A stretch of 64,000 nt of DNA from CBDDLD01 sp965250025 (GTDB taxonomy: Bacteria > Bacteroidota > Bacteroidia > Flavobacteriales > Flavobacteriaceae), in NCBI GenBank assembly GCA_965250025.1, contig OZ252283.1:1736001-1800000 (forward strand). The letters run 5' to 3'. The notes below the pieces were generated by a model. It was given only the letters and a program-made list of their open reading frames with translations. It searched no databases and was not told the origin of the DNA. Below are positions 16,466 through 26,439 of the stretch, one piece after another. Made by a program: the position numbers and the translations under genes. Each line of letters begins with the position of its first letter. Position 1 is the stretch's first letter.

Positions 16466-18916
16466 ATGAAAGTTCTAAAGTTTGGTGGGACTTCTGTAGG
16501 TTCTACAAATAATATCAACACTATCATTTCTATTTTAAAAGAAGCTTCTAAAGCTGATCAATTGGCTGTTGTGGTTTCTGCAGTTGGTGGTGTTACTGAT
16601 ATGCTACTGGAAGCCGCTCATCTCGCAGTTAAAAAAGACACAAATTATACAACTGTATTAAATACTATAAAGGAAAAACATTACACAATTGTTAATGCGC
16701 TTATTGACCATAAAAATATTGACCATATAACAGCATTTTTAAATACCAGATTTAGTGAATTGCAAGAATTATTAAATGGCATTTTTTTAATCAATGAACT
16801 TTCTCCTAAAACCACTGATAAGCTATTAAGTTTTGGCGAATCCATATCTTCTGTAATTGTACACAAAGCCTTAGAGGGGTATCAGAGTGATGTGGTTCTC
16901 AAAAATGCTCAAGAACTTATAGTTACCGATCATAACTATACTAATGCCAGTGTGCATTTTGAAGAAACTAACCGTAACATCAAATCTTATTTTCTAAATA
17001 ATACTGCATCTATCACTATACTCCCGGGTTTTATTTCAAAGTCTTCTGAAGGAGAACTAACCACTTTAGGACGTGGAGGTTCTGATTATACCGCCGCTAT
17101 TATTGCAAATGCTATTGAAGCTGATGTTTTAGAAATATGGACCGATGTGAGTGGAATGTTCACTGCAAATCCCAGATTAGTGAAACAGGCAAAACCCATA
17201 CCTGTAATCTCATACCAGGAAGCCATAGAGCTTTCTCATTTTGGAGCCAAAGTACTGTATCCTCCAACGGTTATGCCTGTATTAAATAAAAGCATTCCTA
17301 TAGTTATAAAAAATACGTTTAACCCTAACGCCAAAGGAACTTTAATCACAGATGATATCAGAGAAGAATATCGTAAACCTGTAAAAGGCATAAGCAATAT
17401 CAATGACATTGCATTACTAACTTTACAAGGCAATGGCATGGTAGGTATTCCGGGGTTTAGTAAACGTTTGTTTGAAACTCTCGCCCAGGAAAAGATTAAT
17501 ATTGTTTTAATCACTCAAGCGTCATCTGAGCATTCCATATGCCTAGCAGTAAGTCAAAATGATGCTGAAAAAGCAAAGATTGCTGTTGATCAGACTTTCG
17601 AAAATGAAATCGCTTTAGAAAAGGTTGATCCTTTAATTGTTGAAAACAATTTATCAATAATTGCTGTTATCGGTGATCAAATGAAAAGTCATCAAGGCAT
17701 TAGCGGTAAAATGTTTAGTGCCCTAGGGAAAAACAATGTAAACATTAGAGCCATAGCCCAAGGGGCTTCTGAGCGAAATATATCGGCAGTTATTAATACC
17801 ACAGATGTTAAAAAAGCCCTCAATACTTTACACGAACGTTTTTTTGAGATAAAAACCAAACAAGTAAATGTATTCATTACCGGTGTTGGCAATGTAGGTG
17901 AACGACTAATCAATCAAATTCAACAACAAAACAGCTACCTAAAAAAACAACTAAAAGTCAATATGAGGGTTATTGGGTTATCAAATTCAAGAACCATGGC
18001 ATTTAATGAAGACGGTATCGATTTGAAAGATTGGAAAGTGATACTCGCTAATGGAAAAAAGGCTGACATCCAAAGCTTTTATAATACCGCAAAAGCTATC
18101 AATCTAAGGAACTCTGTTTTTGTTGACATTACTGCCAGTAAAGAGGTTTCTGAAATGTATACCACATATTTGAAAGCCAGTATTGCTGTAGTAGCTTGTA
18201 ATAAAATAGCCTGCTCCGGAAGCTATGAGTATTATAAATCTTTAAAACTATTGTCTAAAGCCTACAATGCACCATTCTTATTTGAAACCAACGTAGGTGC
18301 TGGTTTACCTGTTATAGATACTCTGAACCACCTTATTAACTCAGGAGATAAAGTAAAATCCATAAAAGCAGTACTCTCAGGGAGTTTAAACTTTATTTTT
18401 AACAATTACGATGGGCAAATTCGATTTCATGATGTTGTTAAACGTGCTCAGGAAGAAGGTTATACAGAGCCAGACCCAAGAATTGATCTGAGTGGTATTG
18501 ATGTTGCCAGAAAAATTTTGATTTTAGCCAGAGAAAGTAATAATACCATCGATCTGGAAGATATTCAAAGCGAACATTTCTTAACACATAATGCTTTAGA
18601 AGCCAAAACTGTAGATGCTTTCTATGATACACTTATTGAAGAAGAATCGCATTATAAAGACTTATACGACAAAGCATCTCAAAATAACTGTAAGTTGAAA
18701 TACGTGGCTGAGTTTATAAACGGCAAAGCAAAAGTTGGTTTAGAGGAAATTCCAAATGATCATCCATTTTATAATTTAGAAGGGAAAGACAACATTGTTA
18801 TGTTTTACACAGAACGATATTCTGAACAACCTATGATTATTAAAGGTGCCGGTGCCGGAGCTGATGTAACGGCATCTGGTATATTCGCTGACATCATAAG
18901 ATTATCCAATAATTAA
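16466..18916 (+). CDS. thrA: Bifunctional aspartate kinase / homoserine dehydrogenase
   Basis: Catalyses the first and third steps from aspartate to threonine and methionine precursors. It has 816 residues, normal for the fused enzyme. Residues 4-11 are KFGGTSVG, the kinase signature; GRGGSDYTAA and the EIWTDVSGM region follow. Two ACT domains lie around 310-465 (GMVGIPGFSKRLFE, GISGKMFSALG), giving likely threonine feedback control. The dehydrogenase half begins near residue 470 with the NAD motif ITGVGNVGERL and includes ETNVGAGLPVI and YTEPDPRIDLSG. First gene of thrABC; a leader ORF and hairpins upstream suggest attenuation. Confidence 0.97.
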   Translation: MKVLKFGGTSVGSTNNINTIISILKEASKADQLAVVVSAVGGVTDMLLEAAHLAVKKDTNYTTVLNTIKEKHYTIVNALIDHKNIDHITAFLNTRFSELQELLNGIFLINELSPKTTDKLLSFGESISSVIVHKALEGYQSDVVLKNAQELIVTDHNYTNASVHFEETNRNIKSYFLNNTASITILPGFISKSSEGELTTLGRGGSDYTAAIIANAIEADVLEIWTDVSGMFTANPRLVKQAKPIPVISYQEAIELSHFGAKVLYPPTVMPVLNKSIPIVIKNTFNPNAKGTLITDDIREEYRKPVKGISNINDIALLTLQGNGMVGIPGFSKRLFETLAQEKINIVLITQASSEHSICLAVSQNDAEKAKIAVDQTFENEIALEKVDPLIVENNLSIIAVIGDQMKSHQGISGKMFSALGKNNVNIRAIAQGASERNISAVINTTDVKKALNTLHERFFEIKTKQVNVFITGVGNVGERLINQIQQQNSYLKKQLKVNMRVIGLSNSRTMAFNEDGIDLKDWKVILANGKKADIQSFYNTAKAINLRNSVFVDITASKEVSEMYTTYLKASIAVVACNKIACSGSYEYYKSLKLLSKAYNAPFLFETNVGAGLPVIDTLNHLINSGDKVKSIKAVLSGSLNFIFNNYDGQIRFHDVVKRAQEEGYTEPDPRIDLSGIDVARKILILARESNNTIDLEDIQSEHFLTHNALEAKTVDAFYDTLIEEESHYKDLYDKASQNNCKLKYVAEFINGKAKVGLEEIPNDHPFYNLEGKDNIVMFYTERYSEQPMIIKGAGAGADVTASGIFADIIRLSNN

Positions 18917-18944
18917 TTATAAGGATTCTTTAAAGAAGAACGCA

Positions 18945-19868
18945 ATGAATGAAATCAAAATATTTTCACCGGCAACCGTAGCTAATGTAGCTTGCGGTTT
19001 TGATGTCTTGGGCTTCTGTTTAGACAGTATTGGTGACGAAATGATCCTTAGAAAAACAGCAAAAAAAGGCATCCGAATTGTCAATATTAAAGGTTATGAC
19101 CTACCATATGAAGCTTCAGAAAATGTAGCAGGTGTATCTGCTTTAGCCATGTATGAAGCTTTAAATCCGGATTGTGGTTTTGAAATTGAAATCTACAAAA
19201 ACATAAAACCAGGTAGTGGTATTGGTAGTAGCTCTGCTAGTGCTTCAGGAAGTGTGTTTGGTATGAACGAACTATTGGGCAGACCTCTGAATAAAGTACA
19301 GTTAACTGCTTATGCTGTTAAAGGAGAAGCTTTAGCCAGTGGATCAGAGCATGCCGATAATATTGCCCCGGGTATTTTTGGAGGATTTACTTTGGTAAAA
19401 AGCATTAATCCTGTTCAGGTTTTAGAAATTCCTACGCCAGAACAGTTATATGCCACTATCATTCATCCGGAAATAGAGATAAAAACTTCGGAAGCCCGAG
19501 GTCTTCTACCCAATGAGATTCCATTAAACCTATCCATTATTCAATCTGCCAATCTAGGCAGTTTGATACATGGGTTACATACTAGTGATTATCAAGTCAT
19601 AAAAAATGCGTTACATGATGTCATTGTAGAACCTTATCGCAAGGCATTAATACCTCATTTTGATCAATTGAAAACTGAAACCTTAAATACAGGCGCACTA
19701 GGTTGTAGTATTTCCGGTTCGGGTCCATCAGTTTTTGCCTTAAGTCAAGGCGCTGAATTGGCAAAACGTGTTGAAAACGCCATGAGAAATGTTTTTTCCG
19801 AATCAGGAATTCCATTCAACACCTATGTTTCAAAAATAAATACTCAAGGGATAAAGATTTTATCATGA
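18945..19868 (+). CDS. thrB: Homoserine kinase
   Basis: GHMP-family kinase making O-phospho-L-homoserine from homoserine and ATP. At 307 residues it has the family's usual size. The N-terminal motif FSPATVANVACGFDVLG and the phosphate-binding loop PGSGIGSSSASA (about 89-100) are intact, and the C-terminal GCSISGSGPSVFAL motif is present. Second gene of thrABC, 28 bp after thrA; its last bases overlap the thrC start (ATGA, 19865-19868), so translation is probably coupled. Confidence 0.97.
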   Translation: MNEIKIFSPATVANVACGFDVLGFCLDSIGDEMILRKTAKKGIRIVNIKGYDLPYEASENVAGVSALAMYEALNPDCGFEIEIYKNIKPGSGIGSSSASASGSVFGMNELLGRPLNKVQLTAYAVKGEALASGSEHADNIAPGIFGGFTLVKSINPVQVLEIPTPEQLYATIIHPEIEIKTSEARGLLPNEIPLNLSIIQSANLGSLIHGLHTSDYQVIKNALHDVIVEPYRKALIPHFDQLKTETLNTGALGCSISGSGPSVFALSQGAELAKRVENAMRNVFSESGIPFNTYVSKINTQGIKILS

Positions 19869-21163
19869 AATATTACTCTTTAAATAAAAAAGCAAATCAA
19901 TCATCTTTTAAAGATGCTGTAATCAGAGGATTAGCACCAGATGGAGGTCTATACTTTCCCGAATCAATAACCCCATTGCCACAATCTTTTTTCGAGACTA
20001 TCGAAACGCTTTCTGAAGTAGAAATTGCATATCAGGCGATTAAACAATTTATAGTTCCTGAAATCCCAGAACACGAACTTAAAAACATCATAAAGGATAC
20101 CTTGTCATTTCAATTTCCTATTGTGGAATTAAATAATAACATCTCTACATTAGAATTATTTCATGGTCCAACTATGGCCTTTAAAGATGTGGGAGCACGT
20201 TTTATGGCACGTTGTTTGGCCTACTTCAATAAAAACAAGGCCGAGCATGTCACTGTTCTCGTAGCAACTTCAGGAGACACCGGGGGTGCAGTAGCCAATG
20301 GTTTTTTAGGCGTTAAGGGCGTTGATGTTGTTATTTTATATCCTAGTGGTAAAGTGAGTGAAATTCAAGAAAAACAACTCACTACATTAGGTCAAAATAT
20401 CACTGCTATTGAAGTTGATGGTGTTTTCGATGATTGCCAGGATATGGTAAAACGTGCTTTTGTTGATGAAGCATTGAAAGATCACATCCAACTCACTTCT
20501 GCAAACTCAATTAATATTGCCCGTTGGTTGCCTCAACTGTTTTACTATTTATTTGCCTATAAACAATTAAAATCGAAACATCACCAGATCGCTTTTTCTG
20601 TACCTAGTGGTAATTTTGGAAATATTTGCGCTGGTATGGTCGCCCAAAAATTAGGGTTGCCTGTAGCTCATTTTATTGCTGCCAACAACAATAACGACAC
20701 AGTAACAGAATACCTCAACACCAGAACTTATCGTCCAAAACCAAGTGTACAGACCATTAGTAATGCCATGGATGTGGGTAATCCAAGCAATTTTATACGT
20801 ATTCTGGAACTATACAATAATGATTTTAATGCATTACAAAAACATCTGAGTTCATACAGTTTTGATGATGAAACCACAAAAGCTGCTATTCTTGAACTTT
20901 ATCAAAGTTATAATTACACCGCAGATCCCCATGGCGCTGTTGGATATCTTGGTTGTAAAGCCCATCTGAAAAAATATCCGGACACACATGTTGTTTTTTT
21001 GGAAACAGCACACCCTTCAAAATTCATTGATATTGTTGAAGAAGTCACCAAAACCCAAGTTAAATTGCCACATCAGATACAATCGGTCATGGGTAAAAAG
21101 AAAGAAGCTCTGGCTATCAAAGTGTATGAAGAGCTAAAAGCCTATTTATTAGGGAATTCTTAG
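19865..21163 (+). CDS. thrC: Threonine synthase
   Basis: PLP enzyme turning phosphohomoserine into threonine, the last step of the pathway. It has 432 residues; the PLP lysine lies in GPTMAFKDVGARF (about residue 107), followed by TSGDTGGAVANGF and the phosphate-binding SVPSGNFGNICAG loop. The N-terminal YxLNxKANQSSFKDAVIRGLAPDGGLYFP is typical of the E. coli/yeast-type enzyme. It overlaps thrB by 4 bp. No clear terminator follows before the next gene 108 bp away. Confidence 0.97.
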   Translation: MKYYSLNKKANQSSFKDAVIRGLAPDGGLYFPESITPLPQSFFETIETLSEVEIAYQAIKQFIVPEIPEHELKNIIKDTLSFQFPIVELNNNISTLELFHGPTMAFKDVGARFMARCLAYFNKNKAEHVTVLVATSGDTGGAVANGFLGVKGVDVVILYPSGKVSEIQEKQLTTLGQNITAIEVDGVFDDCQDMVKRAFVDEALKDHIQLTSANSINIARWLPQLFYYLFAYKQLKSKHHQIAFSVPSGNFGNICAGMVAQKLGLPVAHFIAANNNNDTVTEYLNTRTYRPKPSVQTISNAMDVGNPSNFIRILELYNNDFNALQKHLSSYSFDDETTKAAILELYQSYNYTADPHGAVGYLGCKAHLKKYPDTHVVFLETAHPSKFIDIVEEVTKTQVKLPHQIQSVMGKKKEALAIKVYEELKAYLLGNS

Positions 21164-21271
21164 TTACCATCTTATCTCAAGACTTGTAATACTTAAGAAT
21201 CAGCCATTATTTCTGTCAGTTAGTCGGTATTCTTATCTAAAATGATGAAATTGTTTTAGATTGGATGCCCC

Positions 21272-23263
21272 ATGAAGCAACTAAATATAGCTATATCTTG
21301 TGCTGGTAGCGGTATCGGTCAATCTGTAATAGATTCTTTAAAGTTATCTAAATTACCCATTAAAAGGTATGCTCTAGATAGCAATCCCTTAGCCTATGGG
21401 ATATACGATTGTGATTTTTATATACAAACTCCAAAAGTAAATTCTGAGCATTATATTACAGAAATCATCCAACAATGTTGTAAGCATAACATTGAATTGA
21501 TAATACCTGGGATTGATGAAGAAGTTCACCTGTTTTCAAAACATATCAAAGATTTTGAAAGTAACGGAATAGAGGTCATTGTTGCAGAAGCACCTTTGCT
21601 CAACTTATGTAGAGATAAAGAACTAACAACTTACGAATTACAAAAGGTTAGTGATAGTTTTGTAAAAAGTTACACAAAAGCAGTTTTTTTGGACCTAATA
21701 GCTCAGAAAAAAGTTTCTTTTCCGGTCATTTCAAAGCCATCATCCGGCTCAGCATCTTCTGGTGTTCGTATCATACACACTGCAAAAGATATTGAACATA
21801 TAAACCCAACAGATGTTATCCAAGAACTTGCTATTCCTCATAAAGACGACAGTAATTATTCTGAATACATTAAACAGATAAATCAGGGTATTAATTCTCA
21901 ACTGTCCGAAATATCCATTCAATTGGTTGCAAATAAAGATGGAAAATTATTGGGAAAAATGGCCACAATAAACAAACTTAAAAATGGTGTTCCTGTTGAG
22001 ATTATTCCATACGATAATGCAGAATTATGGCATACTGTAGAGCAACTATTACCAAAACTAAAATCTTTAGGCTATAAAGGCCCTTTAAATATACAAGGCA
22101 GGCTTACAGATGAGGGATTCAAATTTTTCGAACTAAATGCAAGGTTTACAGGAATTACAGGGTTGAGAGCTTTTATGGGATTTAATGAAGTTGAAGCGTG
22201 TATAAAGAGCTGGCTCAATATTGATAAGGATACTATTCTAAAACACAATCCAAATCTGTATGGTACCCGTCAATTTCTTAATAAAACCATTCATAAATCT
22301 AAAAATACCTTTCTGGCGAATGCTTTTAAAGCCGCCAATGCTAATGCAAAAGACAAGGAAGTTATACTCATTACCGGTGCTACAGGTTATATTGGCAGAA
22401 ATCTCATTGATGCTTTATTAACTGAGAATAGCAAATATAAAATATGGGCGTTGGTAAGAGATAAGGAAAATGCTAAATCTGTATTGCCAGAGGCCATCAC
22501 TATTTTTGATCGCAACGATTTGGATATGGGTGCACTAAGTTTGGGAAGAGTAGACATATTACTGCATCTTGGATTTGCACGACCACACAAACAACATGTA
22601 GACATTGCTAAAAGCTTAGCATTTACTATAGCGCTATTTCAATATGCAACACAGGTCAATATCAGTCGTATTATTAACGTTTCGTCACAAAGCATCTATG
22701 GTCAGCATCATACACCACCATGGTCAGAAAAAACAAATCCTGCACCAAATTCACCTTATTCATCAGCAAAGTATAGCTCAGAATTGATGTTACGTGGATT
22801 ATGCAAAAATCATAAACACATACACTTCACCTCATTAAGATTAGCCTCTACTATTGGTGGAGCTAAAGGTTTAGTTAATGCTGATTTAGTATCTAAATTT
22901 GTCAAAAAAGTGAAGCAAGGAGAAGACCTTAAGGTTATTGGTGGAATGCAACAAATAGAACGCATCCATATTCACGATACTGTTTCTGCATTAAAAACAC
23001 TAATAGGATCATCGTCAAAACTTTGGAAGCCAGTATATAATCTTGGAGCCGGAAGAACCTACACACTTCTTGAGCTCGCTGATAAAACCATAACCATAGG
23101 TAAAACCTATTTCCCTGAGAGTACTTCTAAATTGTATCTGGAAGAAAAGCATGTTGATATGAAATTTGGCATGGATATTAATTCATTTTCTTCAGATATG
23201 AATTGGAAACCCAAACATAATCTGGATGATATTATCCATTCCCTTTTTCAGATGGATTATTAA
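21272..23263 (+). CDS. ATP-grasp / NAD-dependent epimerase fusion protein
   Basis: A 663-residue two-domain protein. Residues ~1-340 look like a CarB/PylC-type ATP-grasp ligase: an N-terminal Rossmann-like pre-domain (IAISCAGSGIGQS; ALDSNP), an ATP-binding region (FPVISKPSSGSASSGVRI) and a C-terminal FFELNARFTGITG resembling the metal-binding ExNxR segment. Residues ~365-663 are an extended SDR: NAD motif TGATGYIG (about 368-375), INVSSQSIYG and the catalytic Tyr496-x3-Lys500 (YSSAK). The fusion suggests one sugar or amino-sugar intermediate is oxidised or epimerised and also ligated to an amino or carboxyl partner, perhaps for a surface glycan; that is inference. A second SDR lies two genes downstream. 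No neighbouring glycosyltransferases. Confidence 0.8.
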   Translation: MKQLNIAISCAGSGIGQSVIDSLKLSKLPIKRYALDSNPLAYGIYDCDFYIQTPKVNSEHYITEIIQQCCKHNIELIIPGIDEEVHLFSKHIKDFESNGIEVIVAEAPLLNLCRDKELTTYELQKVSDSFVKSYTKAVFLDLIAQKKVSFPVISKPSSGSASSGVRIIHTAKDIEHINPTDVIQELAIPHKDDSNYSEYIKQINQGINSQLSEISIQLVANKDGKLLGKMATINKLKNGVPVEIIPYDNAELWHTVEQLLPKLKSLGYKGPLNIQGRLTDEGFKFFELNARFTGITGLRAFMGFNEVEACIKSWLNIDKDTILKHNPNLYGTRQFLNKTIHKSKNTFLANAFKAANANAKDKEVILITGATGYIGRNLIDALLTENSKYKIWALVRDKENAKSVLPEAITIFDRNDLDMGALSLGRVDILLHLGFARPHKQHVDIAKSLAFTIALFQYATQVNISRIINVSSQSIYGQHHTPPWSEKTNPAPNSPYSSAKYSSELMLRGLCKNHKHIHFTSLRLASTIGGAKGLVNADLVSKFVKKVKQGEDLKVIGGMQQIERIHIHDTVSALKTLIGSSSKLWKPVYNLGAGRTYTLLELADKTITIGKTYFPESTSKLYLEEKHVDMKFGMDINSFSSDMNWKPKHNLDDIIHSLFQMDY

Positions 23264-23306
23264 AATCTTCTGCTATGAGATGTAGCATAGAACAGTAAAA
23301 ATTATG

Positions 23307-23314
23307 TAGTTTTG
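23307..23314 (+). promoter_or_regulatory. -7 promoter element of gcvT
   Basis: TAGTTTTG fits TAnnTTTG, 27 bp before the gcvT start; no clear -33 element. Confidence 0.45.
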
Positions 23315-23341
23315 TGCCACAAATTTTGACGCATTAATTAC

Positions 23342-24424
23342 ATGAAAAATACAGCTCTATCTGAAACGCATATTGCACTTGGTGCAAAAATGGTGCCTTT
23401 CGCAGGATATAATATGCCTGTGCAATACGAAGGTGTGAATATTGAACACGAAACCGTTAGAAAAGCTCTGGGTGTTTTTGATGTCTCTCATATGGGAGAA
23501 TTCCTAATTGAAGGTCCTAATGCTTTGGAACTTATACAAAAAACATGTAGTAATGATGCTTCAAAACTCACTGTTGGAAAAGCACAATACAGCTGTATTC
23601 CAAATGATGATGGTGGAATTGTTGACGACCTGATCATTTATAGAGTTAAAGAAGAAACCTATCTTCTGGTTGTTAATGCCAGTAACATTCAAAAAGATTG
23701 GAATTGGTTGTCTTCAAAAAATGATGTTGGTGCCGAAATGCGAGATATTAGCGAAGATTATTCTTTATTGGCTATCCAAGGTCCCAAAGCTGTCGAAGCC
23801 ATGCAATCATTAACAAGTCATGACCTTTCAGCCATTAAATTCTATAATTTTGTTGTAGGTGACTTTGCAGGCATAGACCATGTTATTATATCTGCTACCG
23901 GGTATACAGGTAGTGGAGGTTTTGAAATTTATTGTAAAAATAGTGAGGTTAAGCAAATATGGGATCGTGTTCTTGATGCTGGTGCTGATTTTGGCATCAA
24001 ACCTATTGGATTAGCAGCAAGAGATACCTTGAGGTTAGAGATGGGATATTGTTTGTATGGAAATGATATAAATGATACCACTTCACCTATCGAAGCTGGA
24101 TTGGGATGGATCTGTAAGTTCAATAAAGCATTCACCAATAGTGAAGCGCTGCAAGACGAAAAGCAAAGAACTCCTGAACGTAAACTAATTGCTTTTGAAT
24201 TGGATGAACGTGGTATTCCGAGGCAAGGTTATGATATTGTCGATAGCCAAGGAAAAACTATAGGCAATGTAACCTCTGGTACCATGAGTCCGAGTTTAGG
24301 AAAAGGTATTGGCTTAGGATATGTTCCTGTTATATTTTCAGAAGTAAATAGCAAAATCTTTATACAAGTAAGAAAAAAGGCCATTCCGGCCACTGTAGTA
24401 AAACTCCCGTTTTATAAAAGTTAG
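23342..24424 (+). CDS. gcvT: Aminomethyltransferase, glycine cleavage T protein
   Basis: Moves the aminomethyl group from lipoyl-H protein to tetrahydrofolate in glycine breakdown. At 360 residues it is the standard length. It shows the family's N-terminus (LSETHIALGAKMVPFAGYNMPVQY), FDVSHMGEF, the central GYTGSGGFEIY and LAARDTLRLEMGYCLYGNDI, plus the C-terminal barrel (GNVTSGTMSPSLGKGIGLGYV). The other gcv genes are not in this window. It sits between the ATP-grasp/epimerase fusion and another SDR gene 26 bp downstream. Confidence 0.97.
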   Translation: MKNTALSETHIALGAKMVPFAGYNMPVQYEGVNIEHETVRKALGVFDVSHMGEFLIEGPNALELIQKTCSNDASKLTVGKAQYSCIPNDDGGIVDDLIIYRVKEETYLLVVNASNIQKDWNWLSSKNDVGAEMRDISEDYSLLAIQGPKAVEAMQSLTSHDLSAIKFYNFVVGDFAGIDHVIISATGYTGSGGFEIYCKNSEVKQIWDRVLDAGADFGIKPIGLAARDTLRLEMGYCLYGNDINDTTSPIEAGLGWICKFNKAFTNSEALQDEKQRTPERKLIAFELDERGIPRQGYDIVDSQGKTIGNVTSGTMSPSLGKGIGLGYVPVIFSEVNSKIFIQVRKKAIPATVVKLPFYKS

Positions 24425-24450
24425 TTATAAGGTTTGAGGTGGATGGACCA

Positions 24451-25284
24451 ATGAAGAAGAAAGACGATCAAAAACATAGGATTCTAATTCTTGGTGCTAG
24501 CGGTTATATAGGTAACAGCATCTATAAAGAGCTATGCTCCTATTTCAAAACATACGGTACTTACAACACACCAAAAAAAGAGTTCGAAAAGAATGCCCAT
24601 TTTTTTCATTATAATGTTGAAGAAGATGATCTTTATGAGATTCTTGAGGTTACTAAACCCTCTATAGTCATTTCGGCCTTACGTGGTGATTTCCATACAC
24701 AAACCATAGCGCACCAGCATTTAGCTGAGTATGCCGTAATTAATGGTACAAAAATCATTTTCTTATCCTCGGCTAATGCCTTTGATGCATATTCAAAGTT
24801 TCCAAGTTACGAACATGATAAAACTCTGAGTCATAGTATTTATGGGCATTTCAAAATAAAAATCGAAAACATGTTATTGCGATTGCCAAAAAAGCAAGTC
24901 GCCATATTAAGGCTACCCATGGTGTTCGGAGTTAATTGTCCAAGAATTCAGGAAATGAAGGCCTTAATTGATAATAAAGAAGCTGTAGAAATATTTCCTA
25001 ACCTCATCATGAATGTTACATTTGATAAAAAAGTAACACAACAAATTCATTACATCATTAATAGAAAAAAATACGGCATCTTTCATTTAGGAAGCATAGA
25101 CTTAGTGCATCATGATGAATTTATTAAAGACATTTTAAAATTTATCACCACCAGTAAGTATGCTCTAAAGCATGTCTACACTACAAACGAAGATCGATAT
25201 CTGGCCGTTTTACCTAAGTACAACAAACTTCCAAAACACCTGCAAATAACAAGCCTGAAGGTTTTGGAAGAACTTCAAAAATAA
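24451..25284 (+). CDS. NAD(P)-dependent sugar epimerase/reductase (SDR, RmlD-like)
   Basis: A 277-residue extended SDR of the dTDP-4-dehydrorhamnose reductase type. The NAD motif is ILGASGYIGNS near the N-terminus; FLSSANAFD and a Tyr-x3-Lys (YGHFK) follow in the expected places. The ATG at 24451 is preferred; the frame also offers a GTG at 24439, four codons earlier. The substrate is unknown. It is near the ATP-grasp/epimerase fusion gene, with gcvT between, so a shared surface-sugar role is possible but unproven. Confidence 0.78.
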   Translation: MKKKDDQKHRILILGASGYIGNSIYKELCSYFKTYGTYNTPKKEFEKNAHFFHYNVEEDDLYEILEVTKPSIVISALRGDFHTQTIAHQHLAEYAVINGTKIIFLSSANAFDAYSKFPSYEHDKTLSHSIYGHFKIKIENMLLRLPKKQVAILRLPMVFGVNCPRIQEMKALIDNKEAVEIFPNLIMNVTFDKKVTQQIHYIINRKKYGIFHLGSIDLVHHDEFIKDILKFITTSKYALKHVYTTNEDRYLAVLPKYNKLPKHLQITSLKVLEELQK

Positions 25285-25333
25285 GCTTGAAAAACCGATA
25301 ATTAATATGTAATTTTATTTTGAATATTACATA

Positions 25334-25630
25334 ATGTTTATGAGCTTATTAGATAAAGATACCATTGAAAAAAAATTATTACGCTATCCAGATTGGGAGT
25401 ATTATGATAATGCCATTCATGCAGAGTTTGAATTTGATAATTTCAAAGATTGTTTTAGCGCTATGAGCCGTATAGCTTTTGAATGTGAATTGCTAAATCA
25501 TCACCCTGAGTGGACGAACGTCTATAATGTTCTGAAAATATCTCTGTCAACACACGATGCCGGTGGTGTTACCAAACAAGATTTTAAATTGGCAGAAGCT
25601 ATAGAAGCCATTGTTGAAGTCCAGGAATAG
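25334..25630 (+). CDS. phhB: 4a-hydroxytetrahydrobiopterin dehydratase (pterin carbinolamine dehydratase)
   Basis: Small (98 aa) enzyme that regenerates the pterin cofactor after aromatic amino acid hydroxylation. The catalytic motif ELLNHHPEWTNVYN ... LSTHD is complete, including the two adjacent His residues, the third His and the later Asp. The start may be the Met at residue 1 or residue 3. No phenylalanine hydroxylase gene is in this window. It is 49 bp after the SDR gene and 58 bp before yebC. Confidence 0.93.
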   Translation: MFMSLLDKDTIEKKLLRYPDWEYYDNAIHAEFEFDNFKDCFSAMSRIAFECELLNHHPEWTNVYNVLKISLSTHDAGGVTKQDFKLAEAIEAIVEVQE

Positions 25631-25688
25631 TAAAATTTTGTAACACTACTTATTTTTTTAATTTTACCGGAATCAAAAATTTAATTTT

Positions 25689-26408
25689 ATGGGAAGAGCT
25701 TTTGAGTTTAGAAAAGCACGAAAAATGAAACGTTGGGCCGCTATGAGTAAAGCGTTTACTCGTATTGGTAAAGATATTGTAATGGCAGTAAAAGAAGGTG
25801 GTCCGGATCCTGATGGTAATTCCAGACTTAGAGCTGTAATTCAGAATGCCAAGTCGGTAAACATGCCTAAAGACAATATTGAAAGAGCGATAAAACGTGC
25901 TTCAGATAAAAATCAAGGCGATTATAAAGAGGTCATTTTTGAAGGCTATGCACCACATGGTGTGGCTATATTAGTAGAAACAGCAACAGACAATAACACA
26001 CGTACGGTAGCCAACATACGTAGTTACTTTAATAAATGTGATGGCAGTTTGGGTACTTCAGGTTCTGTGGTTTTTATGTTTGATCATACATGTAATTTCA
26101 GAGTCAATTCAGAAGGTTTAGATGCTGAGGAAATAGAACTAGAACTTATTGATTTTGGTGCAGAAGAAGTATTTGTGGATGATGATGGGTTATTAATTTA
26201 TGCGCCTTTTGAGAGTTTTGGAGCCATACAAGCAGAATTAGAGAGTCGCGATATCGAAATTTTATCTTCTGGTTTTGAACGCATACCGCAAGTTACCAAA
26301 AAGCTTACACCTGAACAGGTGGCAGATGTTGAAAAACTTTTGGAAAAGATCGAAGAAGATGATGATGTACAAAATGTTTATCATACTATGGAAGAACTTA
26401 CCGATTAG
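25689..26408 (+). CDS. YebC/PmpR family protein
   Basis: A 239-residue member of the YebC/TACO1 family. Members were annotated as transcription regulators, and recent work links them to relief of ribosome stalling. Signature N-terminus MGRAFEFRKARKMKRWAAMS and the block NMPKDNIERAIKRA, FEGYAPHGVAILVE and TDNNTRTVANIRSYFNK are all present. The acidic C-terminus with FERIPQ is normal. Probably constitutive housekeeping. Confidence 0.94.
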   Translation: MGRAFEFRKARKMKRWAAMSKAFTRIGKDIVMAVKEGGPDPDGNSRLRAVIQNAKSVNMPKDNIERAIKRASDKNQGDYKEVIFEGYAPHGVAILVETATDNNTRTVANIRSYFNKCDGSLGTSGSVVFMFDHTCNFRVNSEGLDAEEIELELIDFGAEEVFVDDDGLLIYAPFESFGAIQAELESRDIEILSSGFERIPQVTKKLTPEQVADVEKLLEKIEEDDDVQNVYHTMEELTD

Positions 26409-26439
26409 TTCTAAACTGTAACATAATTCATCTAGATAT

